Source: Brachionus plicatilis (taxonomy: Eukaryota; Rotifera; Eurotatoria; Ploima; Brachionidae). From it: a stretch of 64,000 nucleotides of DNA. Each line of letters begins with the position of its first letter. Within the stretch, counting starts at the first letter, position 1. A model generated the notes under the pieces. That model was given only the letters and a program-made list of their open reading frames with translations, was not told where the DNA came from and did not search any database. Positions 36,078 through 49,000 of the stretch are shown here, one piece after another. The translations under genes were made by a program, and so were the position numbers. The DNA is taken from positions 415,901-479,900 of the forward strand of contig QEOQ01000353.1 of the NCBI GenBank assembly GCA_010279815.1, written 5' to 3'.

Positions 36078-37072
36078 TATTTCCACGCCCTAGGAGGTCC
36101 AATCTTTGGACCATTAGTTGACCTATTTGAGAACTCACCGTTTTCAAAATCACAAAATGCTTATTTCTCTAATTAAACACTTTGTCAAGCTAAATAGGAT
36201 CAAATTAATGTAGGCTGATTTTCAAAGATTTCTCTATTTACTTTAAAATACGAAATAAAATTAACTAAAATAAACTTTATTTATTATATAACTTTTAATT
36301 GAAGTTAAATGATTAAATTTATCATTTAAATTATAAACTTTACTTTTTCTCCAAACTAAAGCTCAGATATTTAATTTCAAAACTCAAATATCACGAAATT
36401 TCAACAACTCCAACTCCAACCACAACAATGACAACACTAATAAAAAACTTGGGTTGAAAATCCAATTTAGCAAATCTCTGAGCAAACACACTTTGGCAAT
36501 CTTGGGCCGACCGGTCAAAATTCAAGTGGAATCAACATACTTAGCAACAATGAATTAGACCGCTAATGGCTTGTAAACAAATGGTCACTATGCCTTGCTT
36601 GATTTGAAATAGTTCTCGGCCTGACAAAATAAATTAGAGCTGTCCTAAATTTGGACTAAGAGCTGAGCTGGCTTAGGGGCCGGTTTAGAAAGGAGTTGTA
36701 CATTTGTTTGAGTTTGTTTTGGCCGCAAATCTTGGGGATTAAGATAAATTTAAAGCAAACATTTGTTAAGTGTCAGCATTGGACCGTTTTGCTAATTCGA
36801 CAAATTTTGTTTGTTTTATTTTGAAATTAAACTTAATTAAACACATAAATCTCTAACTTTTGATCAGTTTTTCTAAATTTAAAACTAGAAATTTTAGATA
36901 AAAATGATGAGCAAAAATCGATGATGAAAATGAGTGACAAATCGGTATTTATCGACCATGGTAGAACGAGTCGTAAATTTTCTATCTAGCGTTACGACTC
37001 GAATAAAAAACATTTTGAATAAAGGATTTTAAAAAAATTTTTTCTTATTTTTTCAAGTCTACGATTCACAAA
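36078..37072 (+). promoter_or_regulatory. 5' flank of the ARHGAP20-like gene
   Basis: About 1 kb without a gene. 36470-36790 is noticeably less AT-rich than its surroundings (CTTGGGCCGACCGGTC, TTAGGGGCCGGTTTAG) and is the best candidate for promoter and 5' UTR. No TATA box or Inr stands out. Confidence 0.4.
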
Positions 37073-40000
37073 ATGCCCAAGCGGTCCGACTCGAACCGAT
37101 TTCGTTCACCGTCTTTTTCGCTGCTCACCAAAAAGCCTTCCAACAAAATGGACACCACGCCGGTGCTCAACTCCAAGAGCCTTTTCTCAAGCATTACCGA
37201 GGTAAGCATTCAAACATTTCCAAAATTACTAAATAAGTCTGAATTGAAGCTTTTTTCCTTTGGTCACCGAATAATTTTTTCTCTTTTTTAAATAAATTAT
37301 ATAGCTTTTATTAAACAAAATTTATAAAAAAGAAAAATTATTCTAAAACAAATTTTTATTTTTAAAAAATAAATAAAGCTTTAACCTAAAAGTTTTTTTA
37401 AATAATCAATTTTGAACGCCAGTCTATGGATTAATCTAAGAATTTCTCTTATGATCTTGTCAAATCTTAAATCAAAGAATACGAAAATTTCCACCAAGAA
37501 AGCTTCCTATTTTACCATTCTGGTCAATTTTAATTTTTCTATTAACTAATCTTTTTTCAAAAATTTATTTTAAATTTATGTCCTGGAGATATTGAAATCT
37601 ATTTAACTGTCATTTTTTTTGAGTTAAGTCTTCATTTAAATTTACAGTTTTGATGAGATCATAAGAATTTAAAAATGAAAAAAGTTTTTAGAAAAGTTTT
37701 TCAAAATTCATTAATCTTAATTTAAAAAAGAATTTTTTTTTTGCTTAATTTTACGTAAATTCAGATGCTATTTTGGTAATAATTAATATTCATGCTGTCG
37801 TAAAAAAAGACTTGGATTATTTTAAATTTTTTCCTATTAAATTTAGACCCACTATTACGGAAGAAAAATTTTAAAATATTTTTTTTTATTTTTATGTTTT
37901 TTTCACAAAATTTACCAAATATTACAGATTTTTACGTTAAAATTTGTACAATTTAGAAATCAAGAAATCTATGAATCCTGAAATATTATTTGACAATAAT
38001 TATATCAAAAATTTAATCTAGAGATTTAAAAACAACTTGAAATTAAATTTTTTTTCAAAATTTTTTGTAATTTTTTAGTTTACAGAAACTTTTAATAATA
38101 TTTTTAGTATTTAAAATATGGAAAATTTTTATCTCAATAAAACTTAACAAAATATGGCGATTTGTTTTTTTAAAGAAAAAAAAATCGTAAACTTTACATA
38201 AATTAAAAACGCTTTCAAAGTTACTTAACGCTTTATATTATCTAGTTATGTAATTTAGTATAATTTATAAATTGTCAAAAAAAATTTTCAAAAATTTCAA
38301 ATATTATCATTGTCATTCGACTTTTTGCTTTATTGTCAAGAGGGTTTAAATTTTATATCGCTTCATTCTTAAAAAATCAATCAAGAAATTGAAATTTAAT
38401 TAATTTTCTTATTTTTAAATTTTTCAGAAAATAAAAACATTATAAATTAATAAAAAACTTTGTGATTTTGATATCAAATTCTAAAAAGATGAAAATTTTC
38501 TCGTCTTTCGAAGTAAGCATCTTTTGATCTTTTGAAATCTATTAAAAGGAAAGAATCTAATTTAATAATTAATTATGGATTCAATAAATTATTAAATTGA
38601 TGCAATGGTTTTTAAGAATAAAGTTGTGAATTACCGTAAAACATTTTTTATATTTTCTATTGTTTTTTTATTAAAAGCTTTTTCAGACTAAGTAAAAAAT
38701 TACAAGAGTATCAATAAAAAATGAATATTACATTCTACTTTCTTTTTCTAAACCGTGGAATTCTTAAGCATTTTTTACCTGTCAAAGTTTGTTTGATTTT
38801 TTTCTATAATTTCTATTGCATTTTTTTTTCATTATACTTTAAATTTAATTTTAAATTTTACTTTTTGTGACATTTATTTTTTTAAATTATAGAAGCTTTA
38901 ATTGGCACAGTTAAACTAATAAAAATATAATAATAAATTAAATTTGGTAGTTGCATAAAATATGAGTTTTTTTATTTAAATGAACTTTTAAAATGTTTTC
39001 TTTTATAATGTTTATTTTTTAAGCAATTTAGATCAGAGTCGCACAAATCTCATTTATTCGGCTCAAACTTGGAGCTGTCGTCAACTGGCAATGTAAGTTT
39101 GATCAACGAGAGGCTGAATTCGGCAGTGCAGCAAACACCCATTGTAACCCAACGACCGACTACCAGCAACAGTGGAGGCGGTGTCGTGTCCAGTGGCAAA
39201 AACTCGTTTGTCAACAAGCATCTGTTGGTCCAGAGACGCCGCACTATTCATGACATCATAAACTTGGATCTACTAAGCAACATTATAAATTCTACTTCTC
39301 CTAAAAAATATGACAAAAGATCTCTTTCTTCGTCGATTACCTCGGACAAAAAATTGGGTAAAAATTTTAAATTTAATTTAATATTAATTTTGCTAAAATT
39401 GAAAAAAAAAAATAAAAAAAATAAAAAAAAATTTAAAGAAAAATTTAAATTTTTTATTTAGATTTGGACGAGTTGAGTAGCTTGAAGGCCTCCAGAGACT
39501 TGCTAATGGAAGCAAGTGTTCTTCTTTTAAATGTAAGATTCATTACTTTGAGCGGATTTAAACTTTATTTGTTTATTGAAAGCAATACGGCAAACAAGAG
39601 AGACATTTATTTCTATTCACTGATCTGTTGATAATAGCCAAACAAAAGTAAATATTTTTGAAATTTAGATCTAATCCCCACTTGTGATCCACATTTCCGT
39701 GATCTTTTTTTAATTAGTGGTGGAATATTGTGTTACATTGTAAACAAGTTCTAATTTAAAACACATGATTAAGCAATTCTTAAAAAAAAAAAAAAAATAA
39801 AAAATAAAATAAATTCTGGATAAGGACTGAATTTTTTTGTCTAAAATTACATTCATTTATTAGTAGTTATTAATTTTAATCTCGGCTTTAAGTGTCCCAT
39901 TCAAAGTTTATATAATTGGCCTAATCCCTTAATAAATAAAATTTTCTCACTCACTATTTTTTAAACAAAATTAAGCCCAGTATTCATCGCTTCAATTCTA

Positions 40001-43000
40001 AATCGTAAAAAAATTCATGCAGTCATACGTCGATTATATCACTGCTTTTGTTAAAAATTAAAATTTTTTCTATACAGATAGTTTAGCTTTAATTGAGATA
40101 GAAAATATTCACCCTTTAATCTATTCAAAAAATTAACAATATATTACTAATTATTTTAATTAAGTTGTGACACTTTTGTGACCATCATGCACTGGAAAAT
40201 CTATTTTTTTTTAAATTTGAAGAAGCTCTGACTTACTGGGAGCAATTTTGGCTGTTATTAATTATTGTATTTTATATTAAAAATAACAAAAATAAAAGCC
40301 ATGATGGTACCATAAAATTTGGGACCAGTTTGAAAATTTTTTTTTTTAAATTTAAGATTTATTATTTTAGACTTTTATTTGAATTTTTTATTTTAAAATA
40401 AAATCAAATTAAATTAGATCTATTGATGAAGTTAATAGTTTGTATTTTTGCTAATTCTTATCATAGAATTTTGTAAATTTTAATAATTTTTTCATTCTAA
40501 ACTATTAAACATATCAAATCAGAGTATTATATTCCTATAGTGGAACTTTTTTGATACCACTAAATGGCAATTTTTTTTCAACAAGGTTTGGTTCTTTAAA
40601 TTAGGTTGTAAATTTCAAGTAAAATAAAATAAGTTGAAATTAATGTTTTTTTATCTATGGTTTTAGTTAGATAGTTAGATTAATAATTTATTTAATTATT
40701 TATTAAATAATCTGAAGTTTAACTCATAGTTTCATAGGGGTTAAAAAAGATGATTAAATTTACAGATAAAAAGTGTTTTAATTATAGTTTAAGATTAATC
40801 AAGCAACAAAAAAATTTTTGTTGATTCAGTTATAAAAAGATAAAGTGATTTAAATTGTCAATCTAATCAATAGTAAATAATTTTTTTTTTATTTGCACTA
40901 GTAGGGCATTGAAAAAAAATCCCATGAGAAAAAGTAATATTTAAAATAAACTTTTAAATTGTTAAGAACACTTGAGGTGTAAATTTTTTAGAAGAATGGT
41001 TAAAAAAAATCTGTCATATTAAAGAAAATAATTAAGTGATCAACTTTAAGATTACTTTTGCATGATTTAATTTTTTAAATGAAAAAACGTTGACCTATAA
41101 TAATGTCTTCAAAATAAATCCTTTTGATTAAGATTTTTAAAATTCAATTGTTGTTGTAAGTGACATATTTTACAGCGATTTGTTTTATAAATTCAATTAA
41201 AATTTCCAAGAATTTTCGCTCAAGGTCTTAGATTTTTAATTATTGGGTTTTAATAATTTAATTATCAGGTTAGATATTCAGAAATGATTAAGATGAAAAT
41301 TTGTCAAATTCAAGCCTTGCAGATGACAAAGGTGCACGTTATTTTTAAATCAAATATACTAGGTAACTTAGGAGAACAAAGACTAAATTCAATAAAACAT
41401 TCATTATGCCGATTAATTATTTAATCATTTTTCAAGTTTTCAAAAAATTAAAAGTTTAGTTTATTAGAAAACTTTTTATTTTTAAAATTCTTTTTTTTAA
41501 ATTATTTCTATCAGTTTTAATGCTGATCAAAAAATTAAGTTAATAATAAATAAATGATTTTTTTAGAATTTGATATTTAAATATCGCTTAAATTCAGGAA
41601 TTCTCATATTTTTATTTTTTATCTAAATTCAATTAGAACGCCTTTTTTAAGTCTTTTTCACAGATAAAATATTGTAGGTTTATAAAATTAGATTTCAGAT
41701 CTTTTTTTTTTCAAACAAAAAAAAATTCAGTTTTAAATGAAAAAAAAAATAATCACAATAAAAATTGTAATGTCAATTCATTTAGATGCTAATTAAGGAA
41801 ATGCCCCGGAAAAATTTGAGACACATAGTTTCCTCCACAACACTCTTTGGCCATTATTTGTTATGTTTATCAGTAATAATAGAAGTTAGATCTTTGACTT
41901 TAATTAGAGCATTACTCTCATATTTATAAAAGTATAAAATTACTATTTTATAAGTCAAGACCAGTGTCTGGAAAATGAACAATTTTAAACTAATGAATTT
42001 TAAATTAGACCTGTTTTTAACCATAGGCTCTTAATTCAAGATTAAGGACTTTATGAAGATTTTTGGTTGCTAGCACTTTTTAAAATATATTTTCAGAATG
42101 TCAAAATAATAAACTATAATGTAATTATGGCCTAATTTCTGTTTTTTTACCTTAAATAAAAAATAAAAAATATTCCCTATAAATTTTAACCAAAAAATTT
42201 TAAACAAATTGAATAAATAAGTCTAATTTTATTACAGATTTACGTAAATTTAATAATAAAGAAAATTTTTTTTTTTGAAGATTAAAAATAAATTTGGAAT
42301 CTGAAGTTTATGCGTGCCAAAGTAAAAAAAAAATGGTATTATGGTTAAACAGAGACTAATTACTAAAAAACTAAAAAAAAAATAAAATTGTCTATGTTTG
42401 GTTCAAACCCTTGGTCAACAAGCAAAGTGATAGATTAAGAGCTTTCAGATTATTAATTGAGGCTAGTTAGATCATGAGGTATGTTTGTTTTTATCAATTC
42501 TGAGATTAAAAAATAATTTTTTTTATCACATAAAATCTGAAAGGATTTAACCTTGTGGACTCACAATTTTCTTATATTTTGTATAATCAATTCAATCTAG
42601 ATTCTTCTTTTTTAAATTCTTTAATTCTATAAATTAATCACTTTGAAGCTGAAACTTTTCTAAAATAAAAAATATTAAAAATTGAATTACGCGGTGTAAT
42701 TTAAAAAAAACCTTTTTATTTTCCAAAATAGATAAATATATCTTATTATTCAGACAATTAGAAAAATTAAATAAAATACAGAAAGAGGAGAGAAGAATGG
42801 CTTATAATTATTATCTGTCTTTATTTTATGCAAAAAAAATTAAATACTGAATTTAGAACAAAATTTTTTATTCATTACTTTTTTTTAGAAAAATATAGCA
42901 CTAGTTATCAAAGAAGAACAAAAAAATAAAAATAAAAACAGAATAAATTTTTAAGGACAAAAAAAAACTTAATTTATTTTATTGTGTTTTTCGATCGAGC

Positions 43001-46000
43001 TGGTCTTCCGCGTTTTTTCTTTATTAATTTTCCATATATGGTATAATTTTAGGTCGAATAGCACATTTTGTACATTGATGTCATATTATTTATTTATTTA
43101 TTTCAATGAACGCCTTAGAGACGATTTAAAAAAAAAAAATTAAAAAATAAAATATAATTATATCTGCTTGCAAAGTTTCTGTCGATCTTTTTATAATCCA
43201 GTTATTTCCCTCAAATTCTCGATTAAGGCATTTTTAGTATCCTCCAAAGAGCGAAAACTACGGTAAGGAAAATAACTTTTACCTTTTCCTCTAGTTTTCT
43301 CTTTATAATTAGGTTCAAAAGCCTGATCTTGACATATGTAAATAGGAATTCCTTCAATCACAGACATTTTTTTAATTACAGAGTTATTTTAGAATTAAAT
43401 TTTTTATTTGTTTATCTGTGCCGAGCTAAAGCTCCTTCAGATTAAAAAAAAATTAAATAAAAATCAAGAAAAATAAAAAAGAAGAAAAAATGTAAACAAA
43501 AAATAAGATAAAAAAATATTAAAATATAATGGAAAAATAAAATAGATATATTGTAAATAATGACAGGTGCAAAATGTTTAAGTATTGAACAATTCAGGAA
43601 ATAAGAAGGAATAGTAAGATTACTCAATGGAGTCGGGTATTCGACATATCTTGATTCCAAACCTCATAAGGCTACATTGGTTTATATAAAGGTAAAATCA
43701 AAAGTGCTAATTTGATATACAAAACAAGAAAGTTAAAATAAATTTCAAAGTGGCAATTTTTATTGAACATTATGGGATTATTTAATAATTAATTTTTGTT
43801 TTTTTTTTGGTGGTATAAGAGTTTCATTTCAATTAATTTTGTATTAATAAATTAAAATAGTGATAAATTTAAATGTAATTGAAATTAATTACCAAAAAAA
43901 TCTAAAATATTTTTTTTTTGTTCCTAATTCAGTATTTTGGTTTTTTAAATACATATTATTGTTATTTAAAAATATTATACGCAAAGAAGAATCAGAATAA
44001 TTATTATTTAAAATATAAAATATTAATATATAATCTAAATCTTAAAAAACATGTATTGTTATCTATTTTTATTTGTGTTAAAAAAGCCTATGTTTTTTTT
44101 TAGTTTTGTAATTTTGCGTAAATTGGAGTAAACAAATAAAGAGTGGAACCAAAACATTATTTTTTAACTAATTCAATTATTTTTTAGTCACTATTTTTGT
44201 GATTTAAGTAATGGAAGAAAATTTATAAATTTTTGAAAATTTTAATTGATTTATTTATCAAGGACTATATTTTTTGCTATTTAAAAAAAATGAATAATAT
44301 CACGAATAACCTAAAAATCATGTTTATAAATTTTTTTGTCATTGTTTGAAATAAAAAATTTAATCTTTTTTATGTCATTTTCGAAAGGAACGAAAACAAT
44401 TTTAAGATAAAGTATAGAGTTTGGCTTAGTGATATCTGGCTAGGCGATTGCTTCGACGCAATTTATTGGCAATACAAGGCAAATACATCGATAGTGATAG
44501 GCTGGCCGCCTGCTACCAACTACATACTAGACTTCAGGAACGCCGAAGATAAACATTTGTGGCTGGACAAGCTCAAAAAGTAACAAAATAAAGGTATTGT
44601 GAATTTTAAAAACAAGCTGAACAAAAATTTATCATTTTTTTAATAAATTTAAATCAAAGTTAATAAAATTTATTAGAAAAAATACTGAAATTTTTACCTA
44701 ATATAATTTTTCTCATGTAAAAAATGACAAAAAAAACGAATCAATTTAAATAGATTATTGATTTGATTTCTTAAAAAATAAAGAAAATAAAAATTTTATT
44801 TTAGGTAAAAAAAGTGCAACATAGTTTGTTGCATTTTATTGCAGTATTTTTTCTAATATTTTTTATTAACTTTAATTTTAATTTATTAAAAAAATGATAA
44901 ATTTTAGTTCAACTTGTTTTTGAAATTCTCAAAACCTAAAATAAAAGATTAGAGAAATTTTTTTACTCAAAATTTATTCAAGCCTCACTCAAATTCAAAA
45001 AGAAAAAGAGGAAAACTCAATTTTGAACATAAAAATCAGCTACAACACGGACAATTCGGGCACCACAGCTCCCACCAAGTTTTCTCAGTGCTATGTAACA
45101 AACTCTCTCTTCTACCAATCTTTTCTTTACATTTTTTTCTGACCATTTTAGACCAAAACAGTCCAAGTGAAGCCTGACGAAACAGCGCTGCATTTAGTGG
45201 CCAGATGCAAAAGTTTGTTCAATTTAGACAGTGACATTGGAGACAATAGGCACCAACTTTGGCTCAAGATATCGGCTAATGAGCCTCTAATACCTCTGAT
45301 AGGTGCGATGATTTGACTCTTTTTAAATGCTGAATTAATTGATTCTTTTGCAGGACACGAGTTTCCCTATGCCATCAAAATGAACTCGTTGAGAGAAACC
45401 GGAGCCACTTTGATCGAAGAAAACGACACCAACTACAAATTTGTTCTTATTGACAACAAAAAGTATTCCCATGACATGCAGACAAAATCCAATGCACCGC
45501 CCAAGGGAGTCAGCACTGCGCCCAATGGTAGGTCGACAACCAGGCTCAAACTAAACTAAAGGAATTTTTTTAGACACAGACAAGCTGTACAGACTGAGAA
45601 AAAAGATGTTCTGGAACAAGAACTCTTCATCGAACCGCAATTTGGACTCACTTTTGGATCTGGACGGAGTGTTGTTGCCCAAAAAGAATAGAGAAAGTAA
45701 AACTTACATCAATTCGATCAGAAGCAACAGTCTGCATCATGTGTACCAGGGTTTTACTGAGACATCTAAATCTTCCAAGAAGAGCATTTCGACTAGCTCT
45801 AGCATAGCTACGTCCACTCTCAGGCCATTGTACCACAAGCTCAAAAGGGCCCATTTGTTTGGTGTTAAACTGGAGAAAATATGTGGCCCGTACTCGGCCA
45901 CCAATTGCCGACTGCCAGTGCCCATCATGAGTCTAATGGAAAAGGTGGCCTCTGAAGGAATCAATGCTCTGATGATTTTTCGCAAGTCGGCCAGTGCCAA

Positions 46001-49000
46001 GCTCAAAAAGACCTACCGTGATAAAATAGACTCCAACCAGGCGTTTGATTATGATGAAATGAATGTTCACATTGCTGCCCTTTTACTTAAAGTAATTTAA
46101 TTTTTTTAATTTTTTTAAATAAAAAATTATAAATAATTTTTTTTAAATAAAAAATTTTAATTTTTTTCTGTCCCAAGGAATTTTTAAGAGATTATCCGGA
46201 CGGAATTATTGACTATCGTTTGTTTAATGATTGTGTCAAAACGCTTTCGATAAAAAGTCAAGATCAACAATTAAAAGCCATTAAAGTGTAAGTAATGAAT
46301 ATTTTTTTTATATTAAAATTGCTTTTTTTTCTTTTATTTTTTAATTGTAAAAGGAACTGAGTTTTGAATGAAAAGAAAATTAGTCATTTTTTTTTATTTT
46401 AAGTGTGCAATATTTTCGTAATTTTCAGAATTACGAAAATTTTTTTTACCCTTGATTATTTTTTAAATGAGATTTAAATTAAATAAGAAAAAAATTTTAA
46501 ATTGTAAAATTTTTGGAAACAGCACCTATAGGCACTGTTCTCAAATCTTTTGCAAATTTAGCAGGAATTTATATTTTTTTACTTATTTAAAAAATTAACA
46601 AAACAATGACACTCGACTTATCCGAATTTTTACCTTAGAATGCGGAAATTTACTTAAAATAAATTTTTTTTGTCCAAAATAAATTGGAAAGTTGCTGCGC
46701 AGGTTTTATTGAATGACCCAAAGTCAATTGCTCTAAGGTAGAACATCCTTGTAATAAACAAAAGAATTGATCCGTTTAAAGTTATAAATAAATTTTCAAA
46801 AACTTGAAAAAATTGAATAAAATATATATAAATTTTTGGACTGTAATTTTTAGAGAGCACTTATCAATTCAAGTGTAATTGATCTCTTATTACCGATTGA
46901 AGAAATTGTTTCTTTTTTTTTCAACACTTTGAGGATTCATTATTTCAATTTATCAATTTTAATTTTTTTTGTTTTTTACTACTTTATTTTATTTTACTAT
47001 TTTGAATTTTTATTTTTAATCTTAAAAAGCTTTAACAGATAAAATAAATAAATGAAAATAACTATTTTTTAAAAGAAATTTTATCTTGAACCAAAAGAAA
47101 ATATAAAAAAAAAAACAAAAAATAAATGTTTTATAGGAAAGGTAAATTATTTATAGAAAAGAAAGATAAAAAGAAAAAAAATTTCACAATCACAATTTTA
47201 TTCTTTTTGATTTAAATTTTTTAATGGTCTTCTGCGTCCTTTATTCATTTTTTGGATTGAATTAATTGAAAAAAAATGAATAAAAGTTTATAAAATGTAA
47301 TTAAAATCGTAGAAAAAAAAATACAAGAAAGTAGCAAAATAATTTTTACAGAAATTCCTTTTAAATTATGAAAGTTCACACATTGCCTTGAAATGATTAC
47401 CATTAAATATTTAAAATTATTCTGGAATTTGATCAAATCCAGAATCATTTTAAATATTAAGAATTTTCAAAGATTCCTTTAAAATTTTTTTTAAAGTCTT
47501 TTATACAATTTTGGACAGATTGGAAAGGATTAAAAAAAATCTAATATGTTACCAAGGATAATTTTGATGTAAAATTTAATTAAATTTGTCGATTTATTAT
47601 TTTTTACAAAGATTACTGGAACTTAAACTACAATTACCAAAAAAAAAATTAAATTGCCAATTTTCTAATATTGTTCATTATAATATTTAAGTCAATATAT
47701 TTTTTTTTTAATTAAATTAAATATTAGAAAAATTAGCAGAAGCATTTTTCTTTATTTTATTAGTCATTTGTTTATCTGTTTTGAGCTAAATAAATTTAAA
47801 TCCTCCAAAATAATATAAAAACAAGTAAAAATGAAATAAAATAATAGAGAGAATAAATAATAAATAAATTAAAGTAAAATTTAAAATTGAATAGATAAAT
47901 TTAAAAAGTCTTACAACCATTGGTACAGAATGACTCAGTCCTGTCCTGAGATATCTGCACTCAACTCGCAAAGTCGATTCGAGGCTCTTAGTTGTTTAAG
48001 TGTATGTAAAATGTAGGAGAGAGTTTAAAATACAATATATCAAAATGTTTTACATAAAAGGATTATTAAAAAAAAGAAAAATTTAATTAATCTAATTAAT
48101 TGATTTGTAAAAATTTTTGTAAACCAATTTAAATTTATCAAAAATTTTAATTGATTTAACAAAAATTATATTTATATTATTAAAAAAAGATGTTTTGAAA
48201 TAATTGAAGGATAAACAAAAACGATCAATAAAAAAATGAATAATTAATTTTTGGAAAAAATCATAAAAAGTTAGCTCTCCAAACTTTGTTTTTGGTACAA
48301 TTAAATTATTTTTATTTCTTAAATTGTATTTAAGGTTTCTTATTTTATTCTCTTTAAAACTTTCTTTTAATAAAATAGGACCATTGTCCAGTTTAAATAT
48401 TTTAAAACTTAAGTTTAGGAGTCTAAATAAAAATCAAAAAAAATTTCTCAAGAAATTTGTAGTGTCAAATTTAAACATTTTAAACAAGGCAGAATAAATG
48501 GAAGAATGGAAGAATAAATGTCTGAGAAAATTGCATTTATACAGAAGTTGAGAGATAGAATAGATTTTTAATTGAAAATTTTTTTCTATTTATTTGGGTA
48601 CAAACTACTGATATATGTTTGGCATAATTTAAACCAATACTTAAGGTATCTCCCAATAATTTAAACTCGTCAACAACTTGAACTATTTGATTTAAAACGA
48701 CAATGCTTTTTGGTAACATTAAATGAACAATGGAATTTAATTTAAGATAGACAGATTCGAGCTTTTTTAGAAGAAGTTGCTTTGTAAAATTTTTGTTTCT
48801 GTATGTTCCTGTTAGTTGTTAAAACGTCATTAAATTTTTCTAGACCCTGTTGACCAAAATGATTCACATTTATTCCATTTTCATAAAACTCATAGAGATG
48901 GTTTTTTGATGAGATGGATGAATACAAATATTTTCTTAAAGAAACTTTTCAATTCAAATCACGATTTTGTGATACAATGAGATTTTGGTTTGATTTGAGA

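Larger units (their letters stand above)
39648..44387 (+). other. ARHGAP20 intron 4 with retroelement debris
   Basis: 4.7 kb. Up to about 42950 I see no element, only AT-rich DNA. From 42960 to 43700 there are fragments of minus-strand mobile elements, listed separately. Confidence 0.6.
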
